From NCBI GenBank assembly GCA_024305405.1, contig JAKNDB010000079.1, forward strand, positions 372,001 to 436,000: a stretch of DNA of 64,000 nt, given 5' to 3'. The translations under genes were made by a program, and so were the position numbers. Below are positions 51,701 through 64,000 of this stretch, piece after piece (position 1 is the first letter of the stretch; each line of letters begins with the position of its first letter). The DNA comes from Dirofilaria immitis. Its lineage: Eukaryota > Nematoda > Chromadorea > Rhabditida > Onchocercidae. Under the pieces are notes generated by a model that was not told the origin of the DNA, did no database searches, and was given only the letters and a program-made list of their open reading frames with translations.

Positions 51701-54700
51701 ATTTTTAATGTTATATTTAAATTTTGTCTTAGTATTATTTAACTCATGATCATATATTCTTAATCAGTATAAAATCAAATTTTAAAATTTCACCCACTGT
51801 TTCTAGAAAATGAGCAACAAAAAAAAATTTCGGGAAAGATGAAAGACATTTTACAAATTTTCCCTAATTGAATCAACTAATTAATTAATTTTTTTCAATT
51901 AATTTCTACTGCTATGATATATTTAAACAGAATGATAATAGAAAAAAATTTAATAAATTTCGTTGACCTATTTGCTTTCTTATATGATAATAGATCCATT
52001 ATCCACAAAAGAATTGTAATGGCGTAAAATAGAAAAGTGATAATAATTATATCGATGAATTTAAAATTGGAAATCAAAAGATTAATTAAGATATTGGGAT
52101 ATCAGTAATTATTCGTTTATATTTATCTAATCATAAATATATTTTAATATTCTCATGGATTATTAATAAATTAATTGCTAAAGACATTAACAAAGGAAAA
52201 TAAATTTATTTGATTTGAAGACAAAAGGATTTCGATTTAAAATTTTAATACATCATTAAAGTTTTTACTTTTCGTAAAAGGAAAAACGAACAAAGCAATA
52301 AGTAAATACGTATATTTAACATATACGTATAATAAATAAATAAATAAACAAATAAATAAATGTCATAAAAGAAATAAATAGTAAAATTTGGCAGATATTT
52401 ATTGTACAAATATATCGTTAAAATTTTCTGACGAAAATTTAAAAGTAATTAACAATTAGATCAATATCTATCATCCTTCACGATGATAATTCAAAGTGCT
52501 TAAAAATTTTATTATTCTAATTGTTTATCAAAAGTATTAATTAATTACTCTTAAAATATCTGCTCGGTTTGTTTATTTTAAAAGTATTAATTGAATGATT
52601 TTTGCCTTCGAAATACCAATAAACAAATGGTAAATGATAAATAAATCAGTGATAAAATAAAAAAATTGATTACTTTGAAATCATTCGCTAAAAAGGACAA
52701 GTACTAAATTAATTAATTAGATAATTAATCCAAATTCCTATAAGAAATAATTTTTCTGGTAAATATTAAAAATTTTTATAACTATTTCTTCATTCACTTG
52801 TTTTTTATAATTACTTACAAACATATATCGCTATCTTCGTAATTTATATTAAAATTCTATGCTAATTAACAAGTAAAAATTTGCTCCATTAGTGATAATT
52901 AATTAATTAATAGTGTGAATTACTAAAGAGAAAAAGAGTTTGAATAAAGTTTCGTCCTCTTAAACTAATCATTCTTATGCTAAATGATAAAATCAAAAAA
53001 AAAGAAAAAAATGAGGATAAGGGAGAAGGATGAAGCTGTTTGTTTCGTAAAGTTAAAACTAAAATTAGCACTTTTCAAAAAAAAAAACTTTCTTCCTTTT
53101 TTTTCTCCTTTTGAAATAAAAGAATGCAAATTGAAATATATTACTAACTCTTTTGAGCTTTTCTTTAATATTTTAACTTTTGACTTTTCTTTCCTTTTTT
53201 TCGAATTTCATTTTTTTCATTATATAAAATTAATTATTTTATAGCTTATTCTTTTAGAACTTCAATAAGTATTTTTCAAATTTAATTTTTAAATTTAAAA
53301 ATTTCATTTTGAAATAGTTCTATTGCGATCGTATTTTTGGTGAAATAAAAAGCATCAAATTTGAAATTATGCGAGTTTTATTTAAAATACCCAATGATTT
53401 TCATTCGTTCAAAATAAACATGGCCTTGAAGAAATTGGAAAAAATAAATAAAACAATGAAATATTCTTACAAATGATATATTTGGGCATTTGTATTTCAA
53501 AAATTTTGAGATAAAAGCCTCGAAGTCAAAAACTTTTGAAGTAAGAGATTTGAAGCAAAACTTTGAAGCGAACTTTGAGTCAATAAATCAAATCAGTGAT
53601 ATGCGTAAAATTAATGATTTTGATATATAAACTTGGGTGAAAATTTATTTATAAATACATACAAACATTATAAAAAAGTTTTCAATAGACAAACAATCAT
53701 TCGATGCAAATTAAGCAATAGAAAAATTACATTTCAAACAAGCCAGTCATCTGTTAAATTTTATTTTTGCATTTGAAAAAATTATTGGACATTGGGCCTA
53801 AATCATTGTATAAATAGTTTTTTTAGCTAATTTTTTTCGTTTTATTTCTTTAAATATGGTGATTTATGCTGATAATATATGTTGGTAGGCTGGTAGGCTA
53901 AGTTTTTCTTTTTTTAGAAATTTTTTCTAAATTTCTTAAAGAAAAGAAGAAACAAATAAAAATTTGTTGTTTTTATTTCCTTTTCTTTAATATTCAAAAA
54001 TATTGTTGAAAAGATTTATTTTAAATAAATGGACGAATAACTTTAAAAGTTATCAATTATTAGCAAATTTTTACATATTTGTATTTTCAGTATCGATTAG
54101 AAGATATGAAAAGAAATTAGATTATCACTTTTAATAAAATTAATAAAACAACTTTTAATATCTATTAAAATATAATTATTAGAATTTAATTTGCATATCT
54201 AAATTTAGTGAAAAATATTACAAAAAATAAAAAAAGTTGTTAAAAGAAATTTTAGCAGAATCTATTAAATGCAGGAGTGGAATTTAAGCTTTACTTGAAT
54301 AAAAATACCAATTATTTGCGTACCGGTTTTTTACCGTGTAAATAAATAGTTAGCTTATTTATAGTAAACGTTATTACATGTACTTAATGAAATTAACGTG
54401 CGCGTACGTTTGTAATATTTCCAAATATTATATAGTTGTTATTTAACAAAATTACTATTTGATCAAGTTATTGTAGCTATTTCTTATATTTTTAAATTTT
54501 TTAGAATTCGAAATTTGCATAATTCTATAATTTCGTCTGATGAAAATTTTTGAAGAAAATTTCCGCCTGTAAACAACAATTTATGCATCATAAGTTTCAA
54601 ACACTAATCATACTGATTATTATTGATAACTATTAGCTAGTTTAAAATTTCATAAATTATTTTAGGTCTTTCTCTTTCTTCTTTCGAAATATATTATGAT

Positions 54701-55489
54701 TATTAGATTTTGGACACTTCAAACATATGTAATTACCAGTAGGTCAAAAAAAAGTTCAAACATAAATCATAAACAAATGCTGATATGATGCAATAGGACA
54801 ACTGTTAACAACTATTTGCTATTTCAGATTATCATCTTATCAGTGATCATAATTAGTATACTGTTTGTGAAAATGGAAATGAAGGAAAAATTTACTTTTT
54901 TAAAGTCAAGAAGAAATACTACTAAATAATATGTTTTATAGATATTTTGTTTCAACAATTAATTGCAACAATAACATGTTTCATTATGATAAGAATTTCT
55001 AATAAAAAAAAATAACATTGATAAATAAAGTTGGGTTATGCTAAATATCTTCATTATTAATCAAAGAAAGTTACTAGTACATTTATAAAAACAATTTTTA
55101 TAAGAAAGCATCAAGAATATTTTTTTATCAAAGGCATTAAGTAAATGTAATTTACCATGATAATTTATTATGATAAAAAATTATGCATAAGAAAATATTT
55201 ATAGTTAATAATTGTAAGAAGAAATTACAATGCTTTTGATAAAACCTTTTTTAATTACTGAGTAATATTTATTTTACAAAATAAAAAATGGCACATTTCA
55301 ATTCTCCATTTTGATACAATCAGAAAATAAAATAATTTCGAAAATTAATTTTGTTATAAAAAAACAAAGACTTTAACAACACGAGAAGAAATTTTAAGTC
55401 CAATCAGTAATCATGATTATAAGAGTTAAAAAGGAAAAAAATCATTTCAATCAATGATATTATCATCAAAATTATTTTCACTCATTCAT
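48773..55489. other. AT-rich intergenic desert
   Basis: About 6.7 kb of very AT-rich sequence with long A and T runs. No exon, RNA gene or clear repeat family is recognised. Open frames at 50042-50248, 51895-52077 and 52984-53244 encode Phe/Ile/Lys-rich strings as expected by chance at this composition. Confidence 0.65.
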
Positions 55490-56045
55490 TAAAAGTTTTT
55501 TCTTTCATTAATATCAAACGCAAAACAATTACTGTATAGATGGTACTGCATTGGTGTATTGTGTAAATGATACTGTAAATGTGTGCTTTCGATATATGAA
55601 TAGATTATCACGAAACTTTAGTTATAAGAATGAAAAGAAACAAATTTTTCTAATGGAACAAACATTCTAGTCGATGATATATCATCGTGAAATTTTTTTC
55701 ATCCATTAGAAATTTTCCATTTCATTAATATCAAACACAAAACAATTGCTGTACAAATGATACTGTAATTGTATATTTTCAGTATGGGTGAACTGTCTCG
55801 AAATTTTAGTCATCAAAGTTGAAAAGGAGAAAAAACTTTTAAACGAAAAAACTTTCCAATCGACGATATTATTGTAAAATTTCCTTTCATTCAATAAAAT
55901 TTTTTTTTATTGATATCAAGCACAAAACAATTACTGTATAAATGATACTGTAGTGGTATGGGTAGAAGAGTATACATGAATGGTAATGAAGATTGTTGGG
56001 GAAATTCTGGTCGTAAAATTGATTCAATTGTAAATGATTTTTTTA
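55490..56045. repeat. Three-copy tandem array overlapping the forkhead terminal exon
   Basis: The motif ATATCAA(A/G)C(A/G)CAAAACAATT(A/G)CTGTA begins near 55511, 55728 and 55913, giving spacings of about 217 and 185 bases. Flanking sequence is also shared. The copy at 55891-56045 is coding in the forkhead gene; the other two lie just downstream of its stop. Confidence 0.85.
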
Positions 56046-57431
56046 TTGGTATTGGTGTATCAGTTGGACTATCATCGGAGCATTCTTCTTCATTTACCAT
56101 TAATCCCATATGACGTCGTACCTAAATTTTTAAAATTTTCAATAATAAATAAAATTTAGTAATTTGATCTATATCATCTATATCGTTATTTATCAGCATA
56201 TTATTTGAAATTTAAGTTAAAAATGACCAACGATCATTAACAATTGAATTATAACAAAATATCATAATTTAAGGATTAAAAAATTCGCTATAAATTTTAT
56301 TTAGAATTTATGAATTCATCAAATTTGATCACATATAAATAATTAGATATTTTTGATCTTGATCATTTAAAATTCATTATTAAAGCCTGTTTTGAATTTA
56401 GGCTTTTAGAATTGGCTTTAGAATCAAAAATATATTCGAATTTTATGAAAATTTAAATAAAAATTAGCAAAGCTTAATTTGATCAAAATCTTATGAAATT
56501 CCTTAATAAAAGATAATAAAAAGTTTTTGAAATTGCTAGACCAACTAAAGTTTACAAAATTTTCTTTCCAAATTTCATTCATTTTCAAAAGTTTCTCATA
56601 GTTGAATATTTATTTTTCTAATCACAAAGATTGGATAAAGCGAAATAATTTTTCACTGAAAATACCTTTTTCATATTTCATTACAAACTATTTTTGTCAT
56701 ACAATTATTTTTAAATATTTAGCAAATATATTTCGTCAAAGGAAAAATTTTGATTACACCGAAAAAGATGCTAATTTATTTATTTCTTTTTTTAAAAAAT
56801 ATTTTATTTGTCTATTCATGAAAAATAGAATTAAAAGAAACAAAAACAAAAAAAAAAAAATAGTAATTTATAAACCTTCCGTTGTGCGCGACGTCTTCGA
56901 AAATCGCCCTTTTGAAATCGTCCAAATTTGCTGGATGAATTGCCCAATAATGTCCCTTTAAATAAAAAAAGTGAAAAAGAATGAAAGAATGTGACGAAGA
57001 AGAAGAAAAAATTGTTTAGAAAATGAAAAATTTTAATTCATAAAATTATTGCTGTACGTCAAATATAATTATCGCACGTCTAATTCTATACGTGTTTCTA
57101 CGCCATTTTTCTTTCGATTTATATTATGTGTGTTTTGATAATCTTTCTGAAATATATAAAATAATTATTGCAATGAAGTATTTTTTACGTTTCTTTTTAC
57201 CTTTCCATTTGATGAACGGCCGGCTTTAATGAAGCAATCATTTAAGCTCAAATTATGCCTGATTGAATTTCGCCATCCAATGCCACGTGATCGAAAATAT
57301 GGATAGTTATCGATAATCCATTGATAAATCTCGGAAAGGATCATTTTTGTTCCCTAGAATCTAGAATCGCCATTGCGATCAGACCAATATAAGATGGTTG
57401 AGGTTTTGACTGATAAATGTCGTTTTGTTGA

Positions 57432-57463
<32 letters not shown>

Positions 57464-57619
57464 CTGTTGTTGTTGTTGATGTTGTTGATGTTGTTGATGT
57501 TGTTGATGTTGTTGTTGATGTTGATGCTGATATTGATGTTGATGAAATGCATGTTGAGATTTTTGTGACAGCATTGTGCTCGAATAAGATAAAAATTCAC
57601 CAAAACCAAATGAATCCAT
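55891..57619 (-). CDS. Forkhead transcription factor, FoxQ2-like, three exons
   Basis: Minus-strand exons: 57619-57201, 56955-56876 and 56121-55891; total about 243 residues. The ATG chosen (MDSFGFGEF) follows an upstream in-frame stretch without another ATG. A Gln/His-rich run (about 57540-57425) precedes a full forkhead domain: [15 protein letters not shown], then [32 protein letters not shown], then [14 protein letters not shown] and the basic wing RRRRAQRK. The [11 protein letters not shown] start and [10 protein letters not shown] end resemble FoxQ2, which I think includes C. elegans fkh-10. The C-terminus has [12 protein letters not shown], an EH1-like Groucho-binding motif. Two one-base gaps break the frame inside the domain: T-run 57344-57348 (A on the sense strand) and C-run 56907-56909 (G on the sense strand). 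Each conserved codon returns with one added base, so sequence error is likely. Confidence 0.88.
57425..57545 (-). repeat. CAA/CAT coding microsatellite (poly-Gln/His)
   Basis: Within forkhead exon 1, CAA, CAG and CAT codons encode alternating Gln and His runs just N-terminal to the DNA-binding domain. The tract is open in all three frames, which explains the overlapping reads on both strands. Length variation between individuals is likely. Confidence 0.85.
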
Positions 57620-58309
57620 TCTTTTGAAATTTTCGTTGAATTCTCTCAATTTATTTACCGACAAAATATAGCTCCAAAATAATTAATTATCCTCAATTTA
57701 GTAAACAAAAATTAAACTGCAGCCAAAATGAGTTGCTGGGAACAGATTAATGATCTTTACGGTATCATACCAAATTTGAAAATGATATCCTCTTTTTTAA
57801 CCCGTTAATTCCAACGATCAGAAATATCGAATTTAACCAAATACCTAAAATATATCAAAAATATTAGAAAACGAAAAAATTGGAATTTAATCAAAGCATT
57901 TAAAATTTAAGTAAAAAAATTAAAAAAAGACTATAATTGAAAAATATTTGATTCGGCAAAATCAAAATAATTGGGACTTACAGAAAGAATAATTTTTGAA
58001 GAAATGTTAACAGACATATGTATGCACAAACACAAACTTAGATGATATATCCGAATGTCTTGTTTACCGGATGATGATGAAAGAATATAAAGTTGTAAGG
58101 CGGAGTCCAATTATGGGATACGATAAGAGATCCTTTTGCTTCATAACAAAAATCAGGCTAAATTTAATCAGGTTTAATTTTAAGTATATAATTATAATTG
58201 ACACGACATAATTAGCGTCTATGTAATTGAATATTTCAGCATTTATTACCAACTTGCAACAATTCTAAGCGATACGGAAAGGAATAATTTTAATTATTAT
58301 TGCTAGTTG

Positions 58310-58580
58310 AAGTAATTTATTATTATTATTTGAATAATTAATTCCAATTACACAAATAATTAATCATTCTAGCAATATTTCAGCCTAGATAATCATTTGA
58401 ATGATTCATTTCAATTATTATTAGAACTTGGAACGGCTTTTACTTGAATAATTAATTTCAATTACTACCATAATTTGGAGTAATTTAAATGATTATTTGA
58501 ATAATTAAATTCAATTATTGTTTTAACTTTGAGCGGTTTAAAGATCCACTTAAATAATTAATTCCAGTTATAAACTATTA
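58310..58580. repeat. Degenerate tandem TGAATAATTAATTYCAATTA repeat
   Basis: Four diverged copies at roughly 60-90-base spacing carry TTGAATAATTAATTCCAATTA-like words. Each offers TAAT homeodomain-type cores. They lie 700-960 bases upstream of the forkhead ATG. Confidence 0.6.
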
Positions 58581-60427
58581 TGAAAGTAAATCTTTATTCA
58601 AGTATGTTAGTAAATTTTCACATCAATAATTGCGTTTAACAAAAGCATCAGTTTATAGTGTTTAAAAATTGATAACTTTTCTATTAGGTATATTAATAAA
58701 TTTTCTTATAGCTGTAAGGAATTTTGCAACTGATTAAGAAATCAATTAATTGAATTTAGAACTGAAATCAAAATTAAAATATAGTTATGGAATTTTTAAT
58801 TGAAGAATAAATAAATTTAGCTTAAATAAATAAAAGAAATTTTCAATATAATTTGCTTTATTTTTAGCAAAATTTTTGTAGAAATAATTTAATATTTCCA
58901 AATTCAACATTTATTACGACAGAGTAGTACATGTGCCAGTAGGTCAAAGGTCAGCTAACATAATAATTATTCGTCATTATTTGATTAAAAATATCATTAA
59001 TATACTATCATCTCAAGCAAAATTATTAAATCGTTTTTCTTTGGTATTTAAGTGAATTTCTAATTGTTCTTGACCTTATTGATAGAAAGACACTTGAACG
59101 ATTTGGCCATCCTCTTATCGTAAACTTTTGGACTATTTTCTCTCTAAATGGGCCCAAGCAAAACATGTAACATTCATGATGATGAACAAAATGCTTTGCA
59201 CTTTATTTACAATAAATGATCACTTATGAATCATTTTATGCTAATTTATCCTTTAACCTCTTATGCTTCATTTGTTTGTTTCGGTCGGACAACAATTTCA
59301 ATTAGTTTGATTGAATTTTGAATAATTTCGATAATTGGTTTGATTAAATTTTTGAATAAAACGCATATATTATGCATGCATTGGTTTGCCTTAAATAAAT
59401 TAAAATTTATCGAATTCATACAAAATTATTCGTAAAATTGAAATGATAATTATATATATGCAATGATTCGTTACAGGAATAGTTATCATATAAAGGTAAT
59501 CAATAATTTTATATGATAATTAAAATAACAAATTATGTACGATGATTCGTTAAGGATAATTATTACACAATGATAATGAATAATCTTATATGATAGTTTT
59601 CCGATAATTAATTGCTTTATTATCGAAAAGAAGTTTTCCTTTAAAATTTTTTAATCTTTTGTAAAAAGGATAAAAATAAGCTGTGATATTATAAGATGTT
59701 CCTATACATTTTCTGATAATATTTCTTTCTAAACATATCGATAAATATATATACATATTGATAAGTATATTTTCACATTATAAATATATATATATATATT
59801 GGTAAGTACAGTTTCAAGTTATATCACATAAAAATATATTTTTTATAAACAAACCATATAAGTTATACAAATGTGCATATATTTATGGCATAAATAGAAT
59901 TACCGAATTTTGGACAACAATTGTAGAATTTTGAAGCGAAAAAATTATTCGCAATGAAACTGTCGCAATAAAAAAAAATTAATGAGAAATAATAGAAATA
60001 ATAATCTAATTAATAATAGAAATAATAATCTAATTAAATTCAGAAATAATAATCTGATTAAATTCATGATAAATTCGGAAATAATAATCTAATTTAGTTC
60101 ATGAAACTTCTACTCGAAATATCCAAAATTCAAAAAACTTTCGTCCGAAATTAGAAAAATTGTGTCAAAAATTGCGTTCTCGCTAAAATTTCGAAATTTT
60201 CGCAAAAATTCGAAAACTTTATCAAATGAATACGATTTCTTATCATTTTATTGATTTTACCTGAGGACTTTCAATTTTTTTCCTTGAAGTCATAATGAGG
60301 TAAAGGCAAAATTATTGCTGCAACAATCAGTTTAATGTCGTCAATTTTTTGATGTCGATAAATTTTAAAATTGTCATTGATTTCCGACTGACAACAATTA
60401 TCACTTCAATCAAGGAAAGTAATTATA

Positions 60428-60463
60428 TTTATTATTATTATTATCATCATTATTTTATTATTA

Positions 60464-60505
<42 letters not shown>

Positions 60506-60545
60506 CTATTACTATTGTCATTGTTACTATTATTATCATTATTCT
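60428..60545. repeat. ATT trinucleotide microsatellite
   Basis: (ATT)n with ATC, GTT and ACT interruptions. Ile/Leu-string frames across it are artefacts. Confidence 0.9.
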
Positions 60546-61120
60546 ATAAAAATGATAATAACTTTTATTTTTATCAATCATTTCATTTCAAATATTCCTG
60601 TCAGAAAAATCAGAAAAGTCAGAAAAATAATTTGTCAAAACCATTTTCTAATATTTTAAAGTTTTCATAAAATCTCCTTTCATCACCAATCTCCTTGCTC
60701 ATTCGCACTCATTTCATTTAGAAAAAATCGTCAAGTTTCAGGATAAATACAAGATTTAAACTGATAATTAATCACCCTTATCTTTTCAATCTGGAATTAT
60801 AATTGTCATTTTAGGACAAGCATGTAATTTAATAGTTAAAAGTAATTATTTTTCCTTTGGTTCAATTACAAAATCATAATTATTTTTTCACTAATTTATT
60901 CGATTACGAAAAATATTAAATGATAAAATTAATTTTATACAAATTTAATTTTAAAATTAAGCAATAAATATTCAAAAAATCAGCATGTTAGTTAGATGAA
61001 TAAATTCTCGAGAAATCATTTCCATAATTTCCTGGGTCTGTCTCACTTGTCATTGTAAGAAAATTCATTTGCATATTGGAAACTTTCATTACATGACAAG
61101 AGCAATATTGAACACAATAT

Positions 61121-61202
61121 TTGTCACCATCATCATCATCATCATCACCACTACTACTATTATCACCGTCATCACAATCGTAATAATAGTTATAATAATA
61201 GC
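61121..61202. repeat. ATC/ACT trinucleotide microsatellite
   Basis: (ATC)n and (ACT)n tract with ATA interruptions. Non-coding. Confidence 0.8.
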
Positions 61203-63239
61203 ATCCTATTCATTATCGAATAATATGGCAATAAATGCAGGAATTGCAAATGTCATACGAAGGTTAATTTAACAAAGCAAACATAAATTAGTTTGCTGTA
61301 CAAATAAACTTATTGACACTTTGATAAAACAAACAAAACAAATAAATAAATAAACAGACAGACAAATAAACAAATAAATAGAATCCAATGAAATATTAGA
61401 AACATTTCAGAAATGATTTTCAATAACAGAAGTCGATCAATGTTTATGGCTAGTGAAATTATCATACCACATACTATCTACAAGCTTTTCATGGGTCTTA
61501 TCAATAGCAAGGCATGATAAATTTGATTAGAGTTTATACCAAAATTTGTCCCACTCCTTTATAAGAATCTAAGAAGCATAAAATTTGAAAAAGCAATTAA
61601 GACGAACATAATTAAATAGCATAGAAGAAAATATAAGAACTGCTGAAATAGCAATATTTGAATATTTGAAATATTCAAATGTTAAAAACAAATATAATAA
61701 TTTGTGATCTATAAGTAACTAAGCCGAATTCCAACCTTTTAAAATTGATCCTGATACTATCGGAAATTCCATTCCTTATTTTTAATTTATATATTTATAT
61801 TTCTTATTACAACCATTTAAATGGCATATCTAAAACATATAACCACAAGCAGTTGCTTTAATTACAATCAAAATAATCGAATCTAAAGTGTTCCAATTTT
61901 ATTTTCAAAAAAAAGTGAATTAATTATTTAATATATATGAAGGAAGAAAAAAAGCCAACAAATGAAGTTGAGACAAATTTTAGGAATTGAAATTAGTAAC
62001 TTCTTTGCAACAAATTCCATTTTCTGGGTTTGGCATTTTAGATGCTTAAAAATTTCATTCCTTCTCTTTTTCTATTCATATTTATTTCGTTTTAACGTTT
62101 GCTTTGTAATCAAAATTATTGAAATACAATTTACTCAATTCATCATTTCCTTTCCCTTTAAACTCTCTTTCTCCATTTCTTTCTCACATATACACTCTCG
62201 ATTCCGATTCTTCATTCCCAAAATTTAGTTCTTATTTGCCAAAGAAGCAATCAAAAAGATTCATACACACAACAACAGTTTGATTTAATTTTCGTTGAAG
62301 TCCAATTACATATACTCCTTACAAATCTTTTTAACAATTGATGTTCACATAGACAAATGATTGTATGCATGCTTTATTTGCATATTTCCACGAACATTTA
62401 CAAATTCATACATAAACACAACTTAAAAACCCTACAAACCACTCTTTGTCCTATACAAAAGAATAGCAAAAAGGTATAGCATATTTTTAATTTCACATAT
62501 TTTAATATAAATACTAAAAATTAGAAAAATGAATAAATTCGAAGATTTACAAATTGTTAATTGTTTCTTAATTCCTTAAATCTTTGATAGCTTTAAATTA
62601 AGCAAAGTTTATTTAAAAATTTAAAGCTGAATTTCACAAATTATTAATCGTTTTTCAAAATTTTCAAACCTTTGATGCAAAAAATTTATTTAAAAATTTA
62701 AATTAAAAAAAAGTTACATCATCAGAAACTGAGAATCTATTTTTTTGCCACTATGGATAAATTCGAATATTACAAATTATTAGTTTTTAAATTCTTTCAA
62801 CCTTTTATAGCTAATTATTTTCTTAAAGTATATGTATATATACTTTTTATTTAAAAATATAAATTTTGGAAAATGATATTATAAAGAAATAATTTATTTT
62901 CATCAATGATTTAATATTCCCGTATGTTTGCTTTACTTAAAAAAGTATATATACATATACTTAAAAAAATATATATATTTAAAAACCTGATCTCAGAAAT
63001 ATGGTTTTACGTATTTGCTTGAATACGATATCTACAGCGCAATAAATTGTATGATTCGAGATTTTATGCATCATTCAAGGTCATCACGATCATTTGTATT
63101 CGTATAAAAGGCAACGGTTAACCATTCATATTACCATTTTTTTTCGCTAAAAATGTAGTAGGTGATGTGCTGAATTTTTGAAAAAAAGTTACGAATCCAT
63201 TTTAATTTATACTTAGATATAGCTTTAGCTAATATGTGG

Positions 63240-63341
63240 TTATCGTTTATTTGGAACACGTAAAACGAACATCATTGGCACTGGTTCTATCATCACCATA
63301 TTTCCATCTTGTGATAAGCGTTGATTATAGTTATTATCAGT
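63240..63341 (-). CDS. Possible terminal exon of an unidentified gene
   Basis: A minus-strand exon follows a TTCACATAG acceptor. It is 34 codons including the stop, encoding TDNNYNQRLSQDGNMVMIEP, then VPMMFVLRVPNKR. Codon composition and the clean acceptor make it stand out from the flanks. I do not recognise the protein, and I found no upstream exon with matching phase inside the window, so the gene would extend past 64000 or be a false call. Confidence 0.35.
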   Translation of the reverse strand, partial: TDNNYNQRLSQDGNMVMIEPVPMMFVLRVPNKR

Positions 63342-64000
63342 CTATGTGAAAATAAATTTACATATAAAATCGCTTTAAAAATTATTATATATCTCATAGA
63401 TTGATAATTTTGAAATTTATTCAATTTCAATTTGATTTTACGATTTTTCGATCAAAAATTTTTCGACAGAAACATAAACAATTTTGCTTATTGATACCTA
63501 TGATTGATTGTAAACAGAAAATCATTAAGTAATCTAAAACTTATTCAGTTATTTAAATCTCAGACATCTACCTGCCGCCTGTTTCAATCAATCTTCTACA
63601 ATTACTGATTACGCAAGAAAAAAGTATAATACTTAGACCTTCTTGAAATATTTTTACAAACCGGTAATTATTTGATTATAAATCGGGATGAATATCACTT
63701 CAAAGTGAACTCACATATTCTCCCGTAATATCATTCTACTGCTTGTTTGTTTAAATCAAACAAGGTATTTTAACCTCACATATAAAAACAGTAAAATGAT
63801 ATCATTGACGATGATGATGTAAACAGTTAGGTGCTATCACTTACACAACAAATCCATAGTTTCTTTCGGAGGAAGTTATATTCATATCATTCCAAAAACA
63901 CTTATATACCGACACTAATAAGCAATTCTTGACCTTTAAACTATCACATTTCATTCATCCATTTCACAACATCATGTCGTACAAAACAAACATATCAACG
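63342..64000. other. Unassigned sequence to the window edge
   Basis: AT-rich. A small minus-strand open segment near 63560-63600 ends at a GTAGAT donor but does not join the 63240-63341 exon in phase. Nothing else is supported. Confidence 0.4.

Larger units (their letters stand above)
57620..63239. other. AT-rich intergenic region upstream of the forkhead gene
   Basis: No gene is supported over 5.6 kb. It holds a TAATTA-rich degenerate tandem region (58310-58580), duplicated ATGATTCGTTA-containing blocks near 59460 and 59540, an AATAATCTAATTA repeat at 59990-60105, and ATT/ATC microsatellites. It presumably includes the forkhead promoter. The open frame at 61962-62228 has no recognisable domain. 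Confidence 0.6.

Noticed and set aside
55706..55894. Independent small gene downstream of the forkhead gene
   Set aside because: It is the second copy of the forkhead terminal-exon repeat, so it is treated as part of that array.

Overview
This is an AT-rich invertebrate nuclear window, most probably from a nematode and perhaps a filarial/spirurid (clade III) species. The evidence is short to mid-size introns with TTTTCAG-type acceptors, candidate trans-splice acceptors 17-18 nt upstream of two start codons, worm-like gene density, and homologues of animal proteins (CRTC, PIG-O, VAP, forkhead). I see no bacterial, viral or transposon coding sequence. The species assignment is inference.

Layout. 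1-5.8 kb is simple-sequence DNA: a GATA array, a TTCCA/TTTCA pentamer satellite, and CA, TATG and CTAT tracts. 6.2-8.0 kb (+) is a two-exon CREB-regulated transcription coactivator (CRTC). 8-15.2 kb holds no gene I can support. 15.2-24.7 kb (+) is a multi-exon gene that best fits Treslin/TICRR (SLD-3), a replication-initiation factor. 26.3-27.7 kb (+) is an unrecognised Lys/Arg-rich protein that ends about 165 bp before the next start, an operon-like spacing. 27.9-33.0 kb (+) is the 11-exon GPI ethanolamine-phosphate transferase 3 (PIG-O). 33.5-34.9 kb (-) is an unrecognised, partly helical protein gene. 36.5-39.2 kb (-) is a VAP (MSP-domain ER membrane protein) gene. 46.4-48.3 kb (-) is a small gene resembling SnoaL/DUF4440 (NTF2-fold) proteins. 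55.9-57.6 kb (-) is a three-exon forkhead factor, FoxQ2-like, with an EH1-like motif. 63.2 kb (-) may be the last exon of a further gene. The rest is AT-rich intergenic DNA with microsatellites and old tandem duplications.

Two themes stand out. First, at least eight conserved exons need exactly one extra base, nearly always in a short homopolymer, to be open. This points to systematic single-base deletions in the assembly rather than a run of pseudogenes. Second, several local tandem duplications touch gene ends or splice sites. The forkhead terminal exon lies in a three-copy array in which every copy keeps the same C-terminal peptide and stop. Intron 1 of the SnoaL-like gene carries three copies of a segment that includes its splice acceptor. 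The VAP gene has a second in-frame hydrophobic tail. The genes share no single pathway; they are ordinary cellular genes (transcription, replication, GPI-anchor synthesis, ER contact sites). I found no clear candidate for a wholly new system.
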